DNA from: SCN-70-22 sp046327755
GTDB taxonomy: Bacteria > Gemmatimonadota > Gemmatimonadetes > Gemmatimonadales > Gemmatimonadaceae
Assembly: GCA_046327755.1 (NCBI GenBank)
Contig: JAXLXW010000005.1
Coordinates: 124,001-188,000 of the forward strand
Direction of reading: 5' to 3'
Length of the DNA stretch: 64,000 nucleotides
The notes under the pieces were generated by a model that ran no database searches, had not been told where the DNA came from, and saw nothing but the letters and a program-made list of their open reading frames with translations. Within the stretch, counting starts at the first letter, position 1; each line of letters opens with the position of its first letter. Below are positions 7,793-16,599 of this stretch, piece by piece. Position numbers and translations under genes: made by a program.

Positions 7793-10045
7793 CTACGGCG
7801 TCACCTTCACCTCCACCTCGATCCCGAAGAAGCGCGTGGCGTACAGGTTCTGCCGATACGTGATCGCCGACTGCGACTGCGCGCAGCCGCCATCCAGCCC
7901 CATGCGCCATTCCGTGCCGGCATCCTGCACGTCGGTGAGCCCGCTTCCCGTGGCGGCTGTCCACGACTTGGCGAACTGCGTGCCGTAGCCCCCTGGATCG
8001 TTGAAGTGGTGTGCGGTCAGGTCGTACTTCTTCGGCGACGGCGTCACCTTCGGGGCATAGAGATACGCATAGACGCACGCCCCGCCTCCCGATGGCACGG
8101 TCTCGACCGCAAAGCGGCCGACGTACGTGTCCTTCCCGACTTCGATGTACGCGTCGGCTTCGCCGATCTTGGTGTCGACGTAGCTGATGGTCGGATTGAG
8201 GAACGTGCCGCCGATCACCCGCGTGTGCGAATAGAACGCCACGTGCAGCTGGTCCCCGCGCACGGGCGTCTTCTTCTGCGACGCCGCGCCCCACGACGCG
8301 TAGGCGAAGGTGTTGTTCGTCGTCTTGGTGAGGGGCCCGGCGACCGGCATGAAGTCGCCCGCGTTGCGCGTCGTGTCCACCATGTACAGCAGTTGCCCCT
8401 GGTAGAGCGCGCCGCTCTTGTCACGCACCTCGGCCTTCACCGTCTTGTGGTCGTCGAAGTTCGCCAGCTGCGTCCATGGATTGAGTGCGAAGGAGAGTCC
8501 GAGGTTGGAGTTCACCTTCACCGACACCTTGCCCAGCGTGACGATCCGCCCTATCCCGGCCCACGGCGCCGAGATGGTGCACTCGACCATGTCGATATCG
8601 CCGTCGGGAATGATGGGCGTCGTCGCCGTGTACTGGGCATCGGCCAGGTTGGCCGCCCAGCTCAACGATCCGTTGCTCCCCGTGGTCTTCCAGTCGTATT
8701 GGAAGCTGCCGGCGATGCCGGTCGTGTCGTCGTCGGTCACGGTCAGCGTCACCGAGCGCTGGACGTAGTTCACCGATCCCGGGCTCGGAGTAACGGAAAA
8801 GGTCGGGTTGTAGACGTACGTGCCGACGGTGCTGAATCCGGGGGTCTTGCCGCTGATGGTGTGCGCCACCGTGTCGACTGAGATGTTGGTGAGCGCGGAC
8901 CACTGCGTGCCGTTCCACCGCTGCAGGCCGAGGCGCTTGCGGGTCCCCCACGGCGGGAGCGTGGTGGGGTCGTACTTGAGGGTGACGGTGACAGGTGTCG
9001 GGAAGGTGATGCCGTCGGGACCGAGCTTGTAGAAGGTCGTGGCGGGGAAGACGCCGCTCGCAGGCGTCGCCGCCGGCTGTGTCGACGTCTCCACGGTGAT
9101 CGACGTCCCGCCCGGCACTGCCCCGGCCGGGAAGTCGAGCGTGAGATCGCCTCCCAGCGCCACGACCGTCCCTCCACTCGCCGTGACGTAGCCTCCCTCG
9201 TTCACGGTGATCACGGCCGACGCGGACTTCGTCTCGCTGGTGGCCGTGACCGTCGTCGTCCCCTTGGACACTCCCGTCATCAGTCCGTTGCTGCTGACGG
9301 TTGCCACGCTGGCCACGCTGCTCGTCCAGGTCACCGCGCGCCCGGCGAGCGTGGCCCCGCTGGCGTCCTTCGTGATGGCCGTCAGCTGCATCGTTTCGTT
9401 GGGCACCAGCGTTGCGGTGGCGTGGTCCAGCGTCACGGTGGCCACCGGCGGCGCCACGGTGACGGTCGCGGCCGCACTCTTCCCTTCGCTCGTCGCGGTG
9501 ATCGTCGTCGTGCCTACCGTCACCGCGGTCACGAGCCCCGTCGTCGACACGGTCGCCACTCCCGGGGCGCTGCTGCTCCACGCGACCGCACGCCCGGCAA
9601 GCGCCCCCCCACCGGCCTCTCGCGGTGTGGCCGTCAGTTGCAACGTTCCCGCCGGCGCGAGGGTGGCCGTCGTGACGTCCAGTGACACGCTGGCCACCGG
9701 CGCCAGCACGGTGATGACCGCCGACCCGCTCTTCCCCTCGCTGGTGGCCGTGATCGTGGCGCTTCCCGCTGTCACCGCTGTCACCAGTCCCGACGTGGAG
9801 ACCGACGCCACGCCCGAAGCACTGCTGCTCCAGTCGATCGTGCGACCGGCGAGCGCGTTCCCGCTGGCGTCCCGGGCGGTCGCCGTCAGCTGCGAGGTCT
9901 GCGCCGGAAGGAGTTGCGCGGCGTCTGGCGTCACAGTGACCGATGCGACGGACGCCGCGGGTGGCGGGGTCGGTCCCGCGGATTCGCTCCCGCCGCCGCA
10001 GGCGGATGCGAAAATTGCAGCTGTAACAGCGACGATCCGGCGCAT
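7793..10045 (-). CDS. Lipoprotein with three BIG2 Ig-like repeats and a ZU5-like domain
   Basis: Starting at ATG 10045, which follows an AGGAGG ribosome-binding site, this 750-residue protein has a short signal with lipobox-like FASACGGG. Three consecutive Ig-like BIG2 repeats follow (each with VTPD/LD, QLTAT, GLVTAVT and ITATSEGKS). Next is a ZU5-like module (GGTVVALGGDLTLDFPAGAVPGG) and a 350-residue C-terminal region of beta character ending in EVEVKVTP. The family suggests a surface-exposed lipoprotein; no enzyme motif was seen. The repeats are nearly identical at DNA level, allowing recombination between them. Confidence 0.8.
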   Translation of the reverse strand: MRRIVAVTAAIFASACGGGSESAGPTPPPAASVASVTVTPDAAQLLPAQTSQLTATARDASGNALAGRTIDWSSSASGVASVSTSGLVTAVTAGSATITATSEGKSGSAVITVLAPVASVSLDVTTATLAPAGTLQLTATPREAGGGALAGRAVAWSSSAPGVATVSTTGLVTAVTVGTTTITATSEGKSAAATVTVAPPVATVTLDHATATLVPNETMQLTAITKDASGATLAGRAVTWTSSVASVATVSSNGLMTGVSKGTTTVTATSETKSASAVITVNEGGYVTASGGTVVALGGDLTLDFPAGAVPGGTSITVETSTQPAATPASGVFPATTFYKLGPDGITFPTPVTVTLKYDPTTLPPWGTRKRLGLQRWNGTQWSALTNISVDTVAHTISGKTPGFSTVGTYVYNPTFSVTPSPGSVNYVQRSVTLTVTDDDTTGIAGSFQYDWKTTGSNGSLSWAANLADAQYTATTPIIPDGDIDMVECTISAPWAGIGRIVTLGKVSVKVNSNLGLSFALNPWTQLANFDDHKTVKAEVRDKSGALYQGQLLYMVDTTRNAGDFMPVAGPLTKTTNNTFAYASWGAASQKKTPVRGDQLHVAFYSHTRVIGGTFLNPTISYVDTKIGEADAYIEVGKDTYVGRFAVETVPSGGGACVYAYLYAPKVTPSPKKYDLTAHHFNDPGGYGTQFAKSWTAATGSGLTDVQDAGTEWRMGLDGGCAQSQSAITYRQNLYATRFFGIEVEVKVTP

Positions 10046-10539
10046 GGGGTCCCTCCTGGGTTCCGCGGTCGCTGCGGGCAGCGACGCTCGAGTGAGCACA
10101 TCCACGACGGGGACAGCCGGAGGGGGTGCCGTCCGCAGCGACGCGGCGGCGACGGCGTGTTCTTCCTGGCGCTCGGAGTGCGCGCAGTCGCGTTCGGGCG
10201 CGCGTCGGTCGAACCGTCCTTACTGACTCAAGCGCAGGATCACGCCGACGAAGCTCAACTGGTCCGGAGCCAGCGATCGGCTGCGCGCCTCGACAGAACT
10301 GGAAGGACCTGGGCCGGATTACGCCGCGGGCGTGAGGGGCGGGTCTGCTTCGTGGCCGTTGATCGACTGTGGTGCGTGTGGAACCCGCGTACGGGATGCC
10401 GCCGTCAACGCGAACGCGCCGGGCTTTCGCCCGGCGCGCGTCACTCATCGTGCATGTGGTAGTCACTCGTGGCCGGTTGTCACCGCAGTGGCGAGGAGAC
10501 GTCGTCGTCGCCATCGCGAAGGCATGCGCCCTCCTCCCG
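10046..10539. other. Intergenic region, about 490 bp
   Basis: It separates two minus-strand genes. It contains the AGGAGG site of the Ig-repeat lipoprotein (about 10050) and a hairpin at 10415-10438. I see no other gene; the open frames here are antisense or composition artefacts. Confidence 0.5.
10415..10438 (-). terminator. Hairpin after the SRPBCC gene
   Basis: CGCGCCGGGC pairs perfectly with GCCCGGCGCG across a four-base loop, about 100 bp past the stop of the minus-strand SRPBCC gene. Only a short T-containing tail (TTCGCGTT on the minus strand) follows, so termination strength is uncertain. Confidence 0.45.
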
Positions 10540-11514
10540 TCAGGCGGCAACGGTGTCCGCGACCAACGCCTCCAGCTTGTCGAACGACCCCGTCCACCCC
10601 ATCGTCATCCCTCCGCGCTCCGCGACGAACGCCGCGATCTCTGCTGCCGTCGACGCCTGATCGGGCTGCCACCGGATCGTCACGCGCGTCCGCGACGGAC
10701 CTTCCGCGGTGAGCAGCACCGTTGTGTGCATGTACGCCGGCCACGTCGGCGCCCCCGGGTGCCGTGACAGCTTCTCTTCCGCGTCTGTGAAGCACTGCGT
10801 GTACGTCAGCAGGTGCGGCCGTTCGATGCGCTGGTAGGCGATCTTTCCGTACATCGTGAACTGGCCGTTGCCCATCGAGAAGAAGCCGTCGCCCCCGCTG
10901 CGGACGTCGACGCGCTTGAACGCCATCGTCATCCCCGTCGGCGGGAGCCACTGCGCGAAGTGCTCCGGCTTGGTCCACAGGTCGAACATCAGCTCGATCG
11001 GGGCGTCGAAGCTGCGGTTGATCACGAACACCTCGGTGTTCGACTGCTGCTTCTCGAGGAACTCGGCCAGGCGATCCCACGTCCCGTTGCCGCCCGCCGC
11101 CTTCACGAAGGCGCGCGTCTGCGCCGCCTCCTCGGCGGTGGCCAGCACCATACGCATGTCGAGCTCCGTCTTCCCCCCTAAATCGGTGAAGATGGCCGTG
11201 ACGCGGAACATCGGCTTCGCATCCGCGTCCGACGCCCCGTGGTCGTACACCAGCTTGGCACGCGGCACCACTTCGTGATAGCGCGTGAAGTTCGGCCAGT
11301 CCTTCCCGTCGGGGCCGTGCATCGTGTAGACCCAGGTGCCGCCGGGGCGCAGGTCTTTGCTGTGCGTCGTTAGGGAGAAGCCGCGCGGTCCCCACCACTT
11401 CCCCACGTGTTCCTCCCTGGTCCACGCGTCCCACACCAGCGAGACCGGGGCGTCGTACACGCGCGTGATGCGCAGCTCGTTGGCGGCTTCGTAAGGGCTA
11501 GCGGTCTGGCTCAT
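10540..11514 (-). CDS. Tandem SRPBCC (AHSA1-like) domain protein
   Basis: This 324-residue protein contains two START/SRPBCC AHSA1-like domains. The first (about 10-150) has ITRVYDAPVSLVWDAWT, WWGPRGF, and a paired aromatic core. The second (about 160-315) repeats the pattern with INRSFDAPIELMFDLWTKPEHFAQW. Such domains form hydrophobic ligand cavities; no specific ligand can be read from the sequence. The start overlaps the end of the ArsR gene by 17 bp, so the two are translationally coupled. ArsR-SRPBCC pairs are a recurrent arrangement, usually with the ArsR protein controlling its own operon. Confidence 0.85.
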   Translation of the reverse strand: MSQTASPYEAANELRITRVYDAPVSLVWDAWTREEHVGKWWGPRGFSLTTHSKDLRPGGTWVYTMHGPDGKDWPNFTRYHEVVPRAKLVYDHGASDADAKPMFRVTAIFTDLGGKTELDMRMVLATAEEAAQTRAFVKAAGGNGTWDRLAEFLEKQQSNTEVFVINRSFDAPIELMFDLWTKPEHFAQWLPPTGMTMAFKRVDVRSGGDGFFSMGNGQFTMYGKIAYQRIERPHLLTYTQCFTDAEEKLSRHPGAPTWPAYMHTTVLLTAEGPSRTRVTIRWQPDQASTAAEIAAFVAERGGMTMGWTGSFDKLEALVADTVAA

Positions 11515-11872
11515 GAGAGGGGTCCTGGGAGGGGTCCGGGTTGGTGGAAGCGGTGAGTGTCTTCAGGTAGTCGCCGAGTCGGTCGAGGCTCGCTTCCATG
11601 TGGGCGCGGTACTCGTGCATCCACGCATCCACATCGCGCAGCGGCGCCGCATTGAGCGTGCATGGCCGCCACTGCGCCTCCCGCCCCTTGGTCACGAGCC
11701 CCGCCTTCTCCAGCACCTTGAGGTGCTTGGTCACGGCGGGGAGCGTCATGCGCCCGAGGAACGGCTCGGCGAGCTGCCCGACGCTGGCATCCCCCTCCCG
11801 CAGGCGGGCCAAGATCGCCCGTCGCGTCGGGTCGGCGAGCGCCGAGAAGGTGAGGGAGAGCGTGTCAGGCAT
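11498..11872 (-). CDS. ArsR-family transcriptional regulator
   Basis: This 124-residue winged-helix protein has the typical ArsR/SmtB core: FSALADPTRRAILARL, VGQLAEPF, LPAVTKHLKVLEKAGLV and REAQWRPCTL. No metal-binding CXC motif is present, consistent with the non-metal subgroup that accompanies SRPBCC proteins. It is the first gene of a two-gene operon; a promoter and a perfect 12-bp palindrome lie immediately upstream. Confidence 0.9.
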   Translation of the reverse strand: MPDTLSLTFSALADPTRRAILARLREGDASVGQLAEPFLGRMTLPAVTKHLKVLEKAGLVTKGREAQWRPCTLNAAPLRDVDAWMHEYRAHMEASLDRLGDYLKTLTASTNPDPSQDPSHEPDR

Positions 11873-11884
11873 GATTTATCGCTT

Positions 11885-11931
11885 GGTTAATTAACCTGTC
11901 GGTATAATATACGACGGCGTGATCCGCGCAA
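11885..11931 (-). promoter_or_regulatory. Promoter and palindromic operator of the arsR operon
   Basis: On the minus strand, a TTGCGC -35-like (11926-11931) and a TATTAT -10-like box (11904-11909) are 16 bp apart. Between the -10 and the arsR start lies the perfect palindrome GGTTAATTAACC (11885-11896), well placed for autorepression. The tract is strikingly AT-rich for this genome. Confidence 0.6.
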
Positions 11932-11950
11932 GTCGCCCCGCGCGCGCGCC

Positions 11951-11986
11951 GTGGCGGGCGCCGTGGCGGGCGCCGCGGCGGGCGCC
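11951..11986. repeat. 12-bp tandem repeat, three copies
   Basis: GTGGCGGGCGCC occurs at 11951, 11963 and, with one change, 11975. It is upstream of the arsR promoter and contains no gene. Confidence 0.7.
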
Positions 11987-12222
11987 GGTCGCGCTTTCCA
12001 CATTGCGTACAACACCCTGAAATGCCGGAGGATAGGGGCGGAACTCGCACCGCCGACGACCACGCGCCGTACCATTCGGATGCCGCGAGAATCCGGATCG
12101 GGAGCCGCGCGATCTCACCTTGCATGGGCCTTCGCCCCCGGAATGCGTAGCGAGTCGTGCGGTGGCGAGGCGGCGCCCGTGACGCCGACGTGAGACGCCC
12201 CGCCGCCGTCAGCGTCCTCTCA

Positions 12223-14025
12223 TCACCGGCGCTGCACCACGGGCAGCTCGAGCACCGACGCCCCTCCCCCGCCGCGATGAATGGTCAGCGTGGGTGGCGT
12301 CCCCGTCGCCGGGACCCGCTCGAGCGCGGTGCTGTCCGCGCCGGCGATCGCGAGGCGGAGCCGATGCCCCGCCTTCACGACCACGGAGGTCGGCAGGATG
12401 CGAATGCGCACTCGCTCGCGCCGCCCCGGGCGCATGGGGGCGGCATCGCCGCGAGCGAACGAGTGGTACGGGGCCACACCGAACACACTGTCGCGCCCGA
12501 GCTTCCGGTGGATGAGCCGCAGCCCGCCCTCGGTGAGGTAGCGGTTCTGCCCCGACGGATCGACGTCCTCGAGATACACCAGCAGCGCCCCATCCTCGTG
12601 CGTCGAGCTCACCAAGAGATCGATCGTGGGCGAGCCGGCGATGTGCATGTCCTCGGCGAGCGGCGGCGTCGTGTACGTCAGCATGCGCGCGTCCATCGCC
12701 CCGCGGTCGTGGAGCCTCAGCACTGGGCGCCCCATCTGCGTCGCCCACCGGCTGTTGACTCGTGTGTTGGTCCCGAAGTCGACGACGTACCGGTCCGCGC
12801 CTTGCTTCGGCGACGCGCGCGGCGCGAGCACACCGCGGTCCCCAGGATAGAAGCGACGGATCGTCGCCCCCGCGGGGGGCCATCGCGACGTCTCGCGGTA
12901 CGACTCGGCGCCTAACGTGTAGTAGCGGATCGCCGGCCACGCGTCGACGCCGTTGCGCATCCCCTTGAGGTACCGGTCGAAGAACTGCACCCGCATCTGC
13001 GCCAGCTCGCCCAGGCTCGGCGTCGCCGGCACCGGTGTGTCCGTCACGGTGAACGGGCTCGCGTTGGTGAGCCCGCCGTGCGCCGAGGCCAGGATCACGA
13101 CCTTCTGCGGGTTGCGGAAGTTGCGGAAGCGATCGAGCGCCGATTCGGCCGTGGCGGCATCGAACCAGCTCGCGAACACGAGCATCGGCACCTTCGACCG
13201 CTGGATCTCGGCGCGCCATCGCGTGGGGCCCAGGTCGGCGTAGCCCACGCCGAGGTAGCGGTCGTCGTGGTATTCGCTCTGGTGCGCCCACGCGGCGACA
13301 TCCGGGTTGCGCGCGTGCTCGCGAACGGCGGCCGCCACGAGCGCACCCGACGAATCCGCGTCGACTCGGTACACCGTGGCGCCCATCACGGCGCGGTCGT
13401 TCCGGTCCAGCGCCGAGACGAATCCTCCCCACTCGTCGATGAAGGTCGTCGCGAGCCCATAGGGACGCACGGGGCTCGTATAGATGTCCCAGTCGGACCA
13501 TCCCGGCACGACTGCCTTCACCGCCGGATGCCCGGCGGCAGTGAGCAGCTCGGCAGTCGTCCCCGAATACGACGTGCCGTACGCGCCGACGCTCCCGCTC
13601 GACCACGACTGCTTCGTCACCCACTCCACGACGTCCCAGCCATCCTTCACCTCCTGCGGCCCATACTCCCCCGGCCGCGTCCCGAACGACGCGCCGCTCC
13701 CGCGCGCATCGACCTTCACGACCGCGTAGCCGTTGCGAAGGAACTCGAGGTCGAGCGCGCCGAGCGACCGGCGGCGAGCCCCCGTCGTCGGATCCTCCGC
13801 CGCACGCCAGTAGCGCGTGATCTCGAGCAGCGCCGGCAGGCGCTGGCCTGCCTGCCGATTGGCCGGCAGGTGCACGTCCACCGCGATGCGCGTTCCGTCG
13901 CGCATCGTGACGTACTCGGACGTCGTGACGACCTCCGCAGGCGGTGCTGAGGCGCCCCCCTGCGCGATCAACGGCGCAATCGGTGCGGCCAGCAGTGCCG
14001 CCAGTGCGACCTTCACGAACAGCAT
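12223..14025 (-). CDS. Secreted CocE/NonD-family alpha/beta hydrolase
   Basis: This 600-residue protein has a signal peptide (residues 1-21, cleaved near LIAQ). The X-Pro dipeptidyl-peptidase/CocE catalytic domain follows: VTMRDGTRIAVDVHLP, VKVDARGSGASFG, and the nucleophile motif GTSYSG with Ser152. Probable Asp lies in SWFDAATA and His in ASAHGG. A C-terminal jelly-roll (about 370-600) carries the family's RFYPG and LRLAIAG-type strands. Members hydrolyse acyl or alpha-amino-acid esters or X-Pro dipeptides; the substrate cannot be assigned. The M19 dipeptidase gene ends 12 bp upstream on the same strand, so co-transcription of two peptide-degrading enzymes is likely. Confidence 0.85.
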   Translation of the reverse strand: MLFVKVALAALLAAPIAPLIAQGGASAPPAEVVTTSEYVTMRDGTRIAVDVHLPANRQAGQRLPALLEITRYWRAAEDPTTGARRRSLGALDLEFLRNGYAVVKVDARGSGASFGTRPGEYGPQEVKDGWDVVEWVTKQSWSSGSVGAYGTSYSGTTAELLTAAGHPAVKAVVPGWSDWDIYTSPVRPYGLATTFIDEWGGFVSALDRNDRAVMGATVYRVDADSSGALVAAAVREHARNPDVAAWAHQSEYHDDRYLGVGYADLGPTRWRAEIQRSKVPMLVFASWFDAATAESALDRFRNFRNPQKVVILASAHGGLTNASPFTVTDTPVPATPSLGELAQMRVQFFDRYLKGMRNGVDAWPAIRYYTLGAESYRETSRWPPAGATIRRFYPGDRGVLAPRASPKQGADRYVVDFGTNTRVNSRWATQMGRPVLRLHDRGAMDARMLTYTTPPLAEDMHIAGSPTIDLLVSSTHEDGALLVYLEDVDPSGQNRYLTEGGLRLIHRKLGRDSVFGVAPYHSFARGDAAPMRPGRRERVRIRILPTSVVVKAGHRLRLAIAGADSTALERVPATGTPPTLTIHRGGGGASVLELPVVQRR

Positions 14026-14037
14026 GTCTCCCCCTTG

Positions 14038-15180
14038 TTAGGCCACGGCGCGTTGGTACACGCGCAGGAAGTTCCCGCCCAACACCTTCGCGACGTCCGA
14101 CTCCTCGTAGCCGCGCCGCAGCAACCCCTCCGTGATCCGCGGATAGTCGCTCACGCTGTCGAGCCCTAACGGCGTCGGCACCGCCCCCGAATCGAGGTCG
14201 CTCCCGATCCCCACGTGGTCGATCCCCGCGACCTGCACCGCGTGGTCGATGTGCTCCAGGATCCGCTCGAAGGGCGGGCGCGGGAGGCGCACCGACCAGA
14301 AGTTCCGGAGCCGTTCGTCCGCATAGGCGTCGAGCCCGTCCGGGTCGAGCGGAGGCGGACTGTTGAGCATCGCGAGCAGGTCCACCGAGCGGCGTCCCAT
14401 CTCGTCGTTGTACGCCTGATCGAGGAACTGCGAATAGAAGTTGATCCCGATCACTCCATCGGCGTCGGCGATCAGGCGCAGCATCTCATCGGACAGATTG
14501 CGCGGATGGTTCGAGATCGCCTTGCACGACGAGTGCGACGCGATGACCGGTGCGTCGGAGGTGTCGAGCACCGCGCGGACGCAGTCGTCCGAGACGTGCG
14601 AGACGTCGACGAGCATGCGCAGCCGGTTCATCTCGCGGATCACCTCGCGGCCGAACGGCGAGAGCCCGCCGCACCGCGGCGCGTCGGTCGATGAATCGGC
14701 CCACGCGAGCGATGCCGAGTGCGTGAGCGTCATCGTCGTTGCGCCGAGCCGGTGGAAGGTGCGCAGCAGTGCGAGGTCGTCCTGGATCGCGAGCCCTCCC
14801 TCGATCGCCAGGATCGCCGCGAGCTTTCCTTCCGCGCGCAGCCGCGCCACGTTGGCCGCGCTCCGCGCCAGCGCGACGCGGTCGGCGTTCCGCTCGAGCA
14901 GCAGGTGAAAGGCGTCGATCTGCTGCAACGCCCTCCGCGCCGCGTGGTGCCGTCCGTACACGGTATCTACCCACACGGCGAACACCTGGACGTCCACTCC
15001 TCCCTCCCGCCATCGCACCAGGTCCGCCTGCCCCTCGGTGCTCACGCCGAGGTCCTCCCCCGCGAGCGCACGCAGGAGGCTGTCCATGTGCGCATCCCAC
15101 ACGAGCGCGCGATCATGCAGCGCCCGGGCGCGCGATGACGGCTCCGGAGTGTCTGCGTCGCCACTTGTTCGCGACATCAT
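14038..15180 (-). CDS. Membrane-dipeptidase family (M19) metalloenzyme
   Basis: This 380-residue renal-dipeptidase-type TIM-barrel protein has expected zinc ligands: His and Asp in WDAHMDSLL, the bridging Glu in AILAIEGG, and His in VIASHSSCKAISNHPRNLSD, followed by GIGSDLD. No signal peptide is seen, so it is probably cytoplasmic. ATG 15180 overlaps the stop of the TetR gene by one base (TGATG), indicating translational coupling. M19 enzymes cleave dipeptides, including D-amino-acid-containing ones. A longer upstream frame exists but overlaps the TetR gene and has no family similarity. Confidence 0.9.
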   Translation of the reverse strand: MMSRTSGDADTPEPSSRARALHDRALVWDAHMDSLLRALAGEDLGVSTEGQADLVRWREGGVDVQVFAVWVDTVYGRHHAARRALQQIDAFHLLLERNADRVALARSAANVARLRAEGKLAAILAIEGGLAIQDDLALLRTFHRLGATTMTLTHSASLAWADSSTDAPRCGGLSPFGREVIREMNRLRMLVDVSHVSDDCVRAVLDTSDAPVIASHSSCKAISNHPRNLSDEMLRLIADADGVIGINFYSQFLDQAYNDEMGRRSVDLLAMLNSPPPLDPDGLDAYADERLRNFWSVRLPRPPFERILEHIDHAVQVAGIDHVGIGSDLDSGAVPTPLGLDSVSDYPRITEGLLRRGYEESDVAKVLGGNFLRVYQRAVA

Positions 15181-15947
15181 CACGTACCCTCGCGTTGTAC
15201 GGTGCACAGCGTGCGGCTCGCCGCATGCCGAAGCGGCTTGGGGGCTCGCCCGAAGAGGGCGCGATACCAGAGCACGGACAGGAACTCCGCCAGCGCCTCG
15301 TCGGAAGGAGCGGTATCGCGCAACAGGCGACGTGTGTCGGCAGAGGGGGCGAGGAGCATCGTGCGCGCCACGTCGTCCATCATCCCGCCGAGCGCATGCA
15401 CCGCCAGCCGCACCGCGTTGAGCCGTGCGTCGCCGATGCGCGCGTTGCGCACGATCGAGCGGGCCACGTGTTCGTACCACTCGACATTGAGCCGTTCGGC
15501 CCGGCGCCGGAACGACGGCACTTGATCCCCGAGCTGCAACAGGCATCGCACGAGACCGGCGTTCACGCGCGCCGACGCGACAAACGCGAGGTTGGCGGAA
15601 TAGATCGCCTCGAAGCGCGTGGCAGCAGGCGCAACCGGTTCCGCCAGTCGCACCGTCGTCTGCACGAAATCACTCAGGACATCGACCGTGATCGCTTCGC
15701 GATTCGGGAAGTACTGATAGAAGGCGGCCGGCGAGACGCCCGCGCGCGCGCAGATGTCGCTGACCCGCAGCCGGGTGTATCCACGCGCGTCGAGCGCCTC
15801 CGCCGCTGCCACGCGCAGCCGGTCCCGCGTGCGCGCCCCCTTTCGGCGCGTCGTGTCCCCCTCGAGCGCCTCGCGGAGCACCTCCGCGTACGGGCGCACC
15901 GCCGAGGGGGCGCGTACACGGCGACGGGACGCAGCAGAAGGAGGCAT
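15180..15947 (-). CDS. TetR-family regulator
   Basis: This 255-residue protein has an N-terminal TetR DNA-binding domain preceded by a 35-residue basic extension: RDRLRVAAAEALDARGYTRLRVSDICARAGVSPAAFYQYFPNRE. The C-terminal ligand domain is helical and not recognisable. It is divergent from the MaoC/acyl-CoA ligase genes, with an inverted repeat between them, and precedes the M19 gene. Control of the acyl-CoA genes in response to an acyl ligand is inferred from this arrangement. Confidence 0.85.
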   Translation of the reverse strand: MPPSAASRRRVRAPSAVRPYAEVLREALEGDTTRRKGARTRDRLRVAAAEALDARGYTRLRVSDICARAGVSPAAFYQYFPNREAITVDVLSDFVQTTVRLAEPVAPAATRFEAIYSANLAFVASARVNAGLVRCLLQLGDQVPSFRRRAERLNVEWYEHVARSIVRNARIGDARLNAVRLAVHALGGMMDDVARTMLLAPSADTRRLLRDTAPSDEALAEFLSVLWYRALFGRAPKPLRHAASRTLCTVQREGT

Positions 15948-15995
15948 GGCCCGATTCTACCCCGACTCCCGCTGCGGCGACAGAGGTGGTTGTGC

Positions 15996-16019
15996 AAAAC
16001 TGACAGGCGTGTCAGGTTT
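15996..16019. promoter_or_regulatory. Probable TetR operator between tetR and maoC
   Basis: CTGACA-GGCG-TGTCAG forms a perfect inverted repeat, and the symmetry extends to ten bases per arm with a single mismatch. It lies in the 96-bp divergent intergenic space, 25 bp before the maoC start. Confidence 0.6.
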
Positions 16020-16043
16020 GGTTTTCCACTCACTCGAGGAACC

Positions 16044-16532
16044 ATGGCGACTGATCGCCCCTCTCTCGGACTCGAACTCCTCGCGGTAGGCGACCGGCTG
16101 CCCCCGTCCAACTGGGTGACGGTCACGCAGGAGATGGTCAACAGCTTTGGTGCGGCCACCCTCGACAACGATCCCATGCATGTCGATCCGGCGTGGGCGG
16201 CGCGTGGCCCGTTCGGCGGCACCATCGCCTTCGGGTTCCTCTCGCTCAGCCTGCTGACGGCGCTCCTGCATCAGGCGATGGGAACGACGTCCGAGCGATA
16301 TGACCCCTCGCTTGGCTACTTCCTCAACTACGGCTTCGATCGGGCGCGGCTCATCTCGCCCGTCCCCGTCGGATCGCGCGTGCGCGGAGTGTTCACGGTG
16401 GCCGAGATCCGGCACGACTCGGAGGAGCGACGCATCGTGAAGCTCATCGCGACGATCGAGCGCGAAGGCGGCGAGCGCCCCGCGGTCTACGCGGAGTGGC
16501 TGGCGTGCTGGGTCCCTCCGGCGGCCGCGTAG
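16044..16532 (+). CDS. MaoC-like hot-dog dehydratase
   Basis: This 162-residue single hot-dog domain has the MaoC/R-hydratase signature: VTQEMVNSFGAATLDNDPMHVDPAWAA, then GPFGGTIAFGFLSLSLL with the catalytic Asp-His pair in DNDPMH. ATG 16044 is chosen because GAGGA precedes it and the upstream frame is unrelated. The gene is 67 bp upstream of an acyl-CoA ligase and probably in one operon with it. Hydration of a trans-2-enoyl-CoA is the family activity; its role here would be degradation of an acyl or side-chain CoA substrate. Confidence 0.85.
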   Translation: MATDRPSLGLELLAVGDRLPPSNWVTVTQEMVNSFGAATLDNDPMHVDPAWAARGPFGGTIAFGFLSLSLLTALLHQAMGTTSERYDPSLGYFLNYGFDRARLISPVPVGSRVRGVFTVAEIRHDSEERRIVKLIATIEREGGERPAVYAEWLACWVPPAAA

Positions 16533-16599
16533 TGGAGTACCGGCGTGGGCGCTTCGGCTCGCGCACCGCGACGTCGTCCGCGCGGCGAATCGGGACCAC

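Noticed and set aside
8421..10550. Open frame of about 700 codons overlapping the Ig-repeat lipoprotein in another frame
   Set aside because: The BIG2 repeats and AGGAGG-preceded start support the other frame; this one is compositional.
12209..13624. Second minus-strand frame within the CocE-like gene
   Set aside because: It has no homology pattern, while the alternative frame has complete CocE motifs.
15999..16020. Reading the TetR inverted repeat as a terminator
   Set aside because: Spacing, AT-rich flanks and position between divergent starts fit an operator; there is no T-run.
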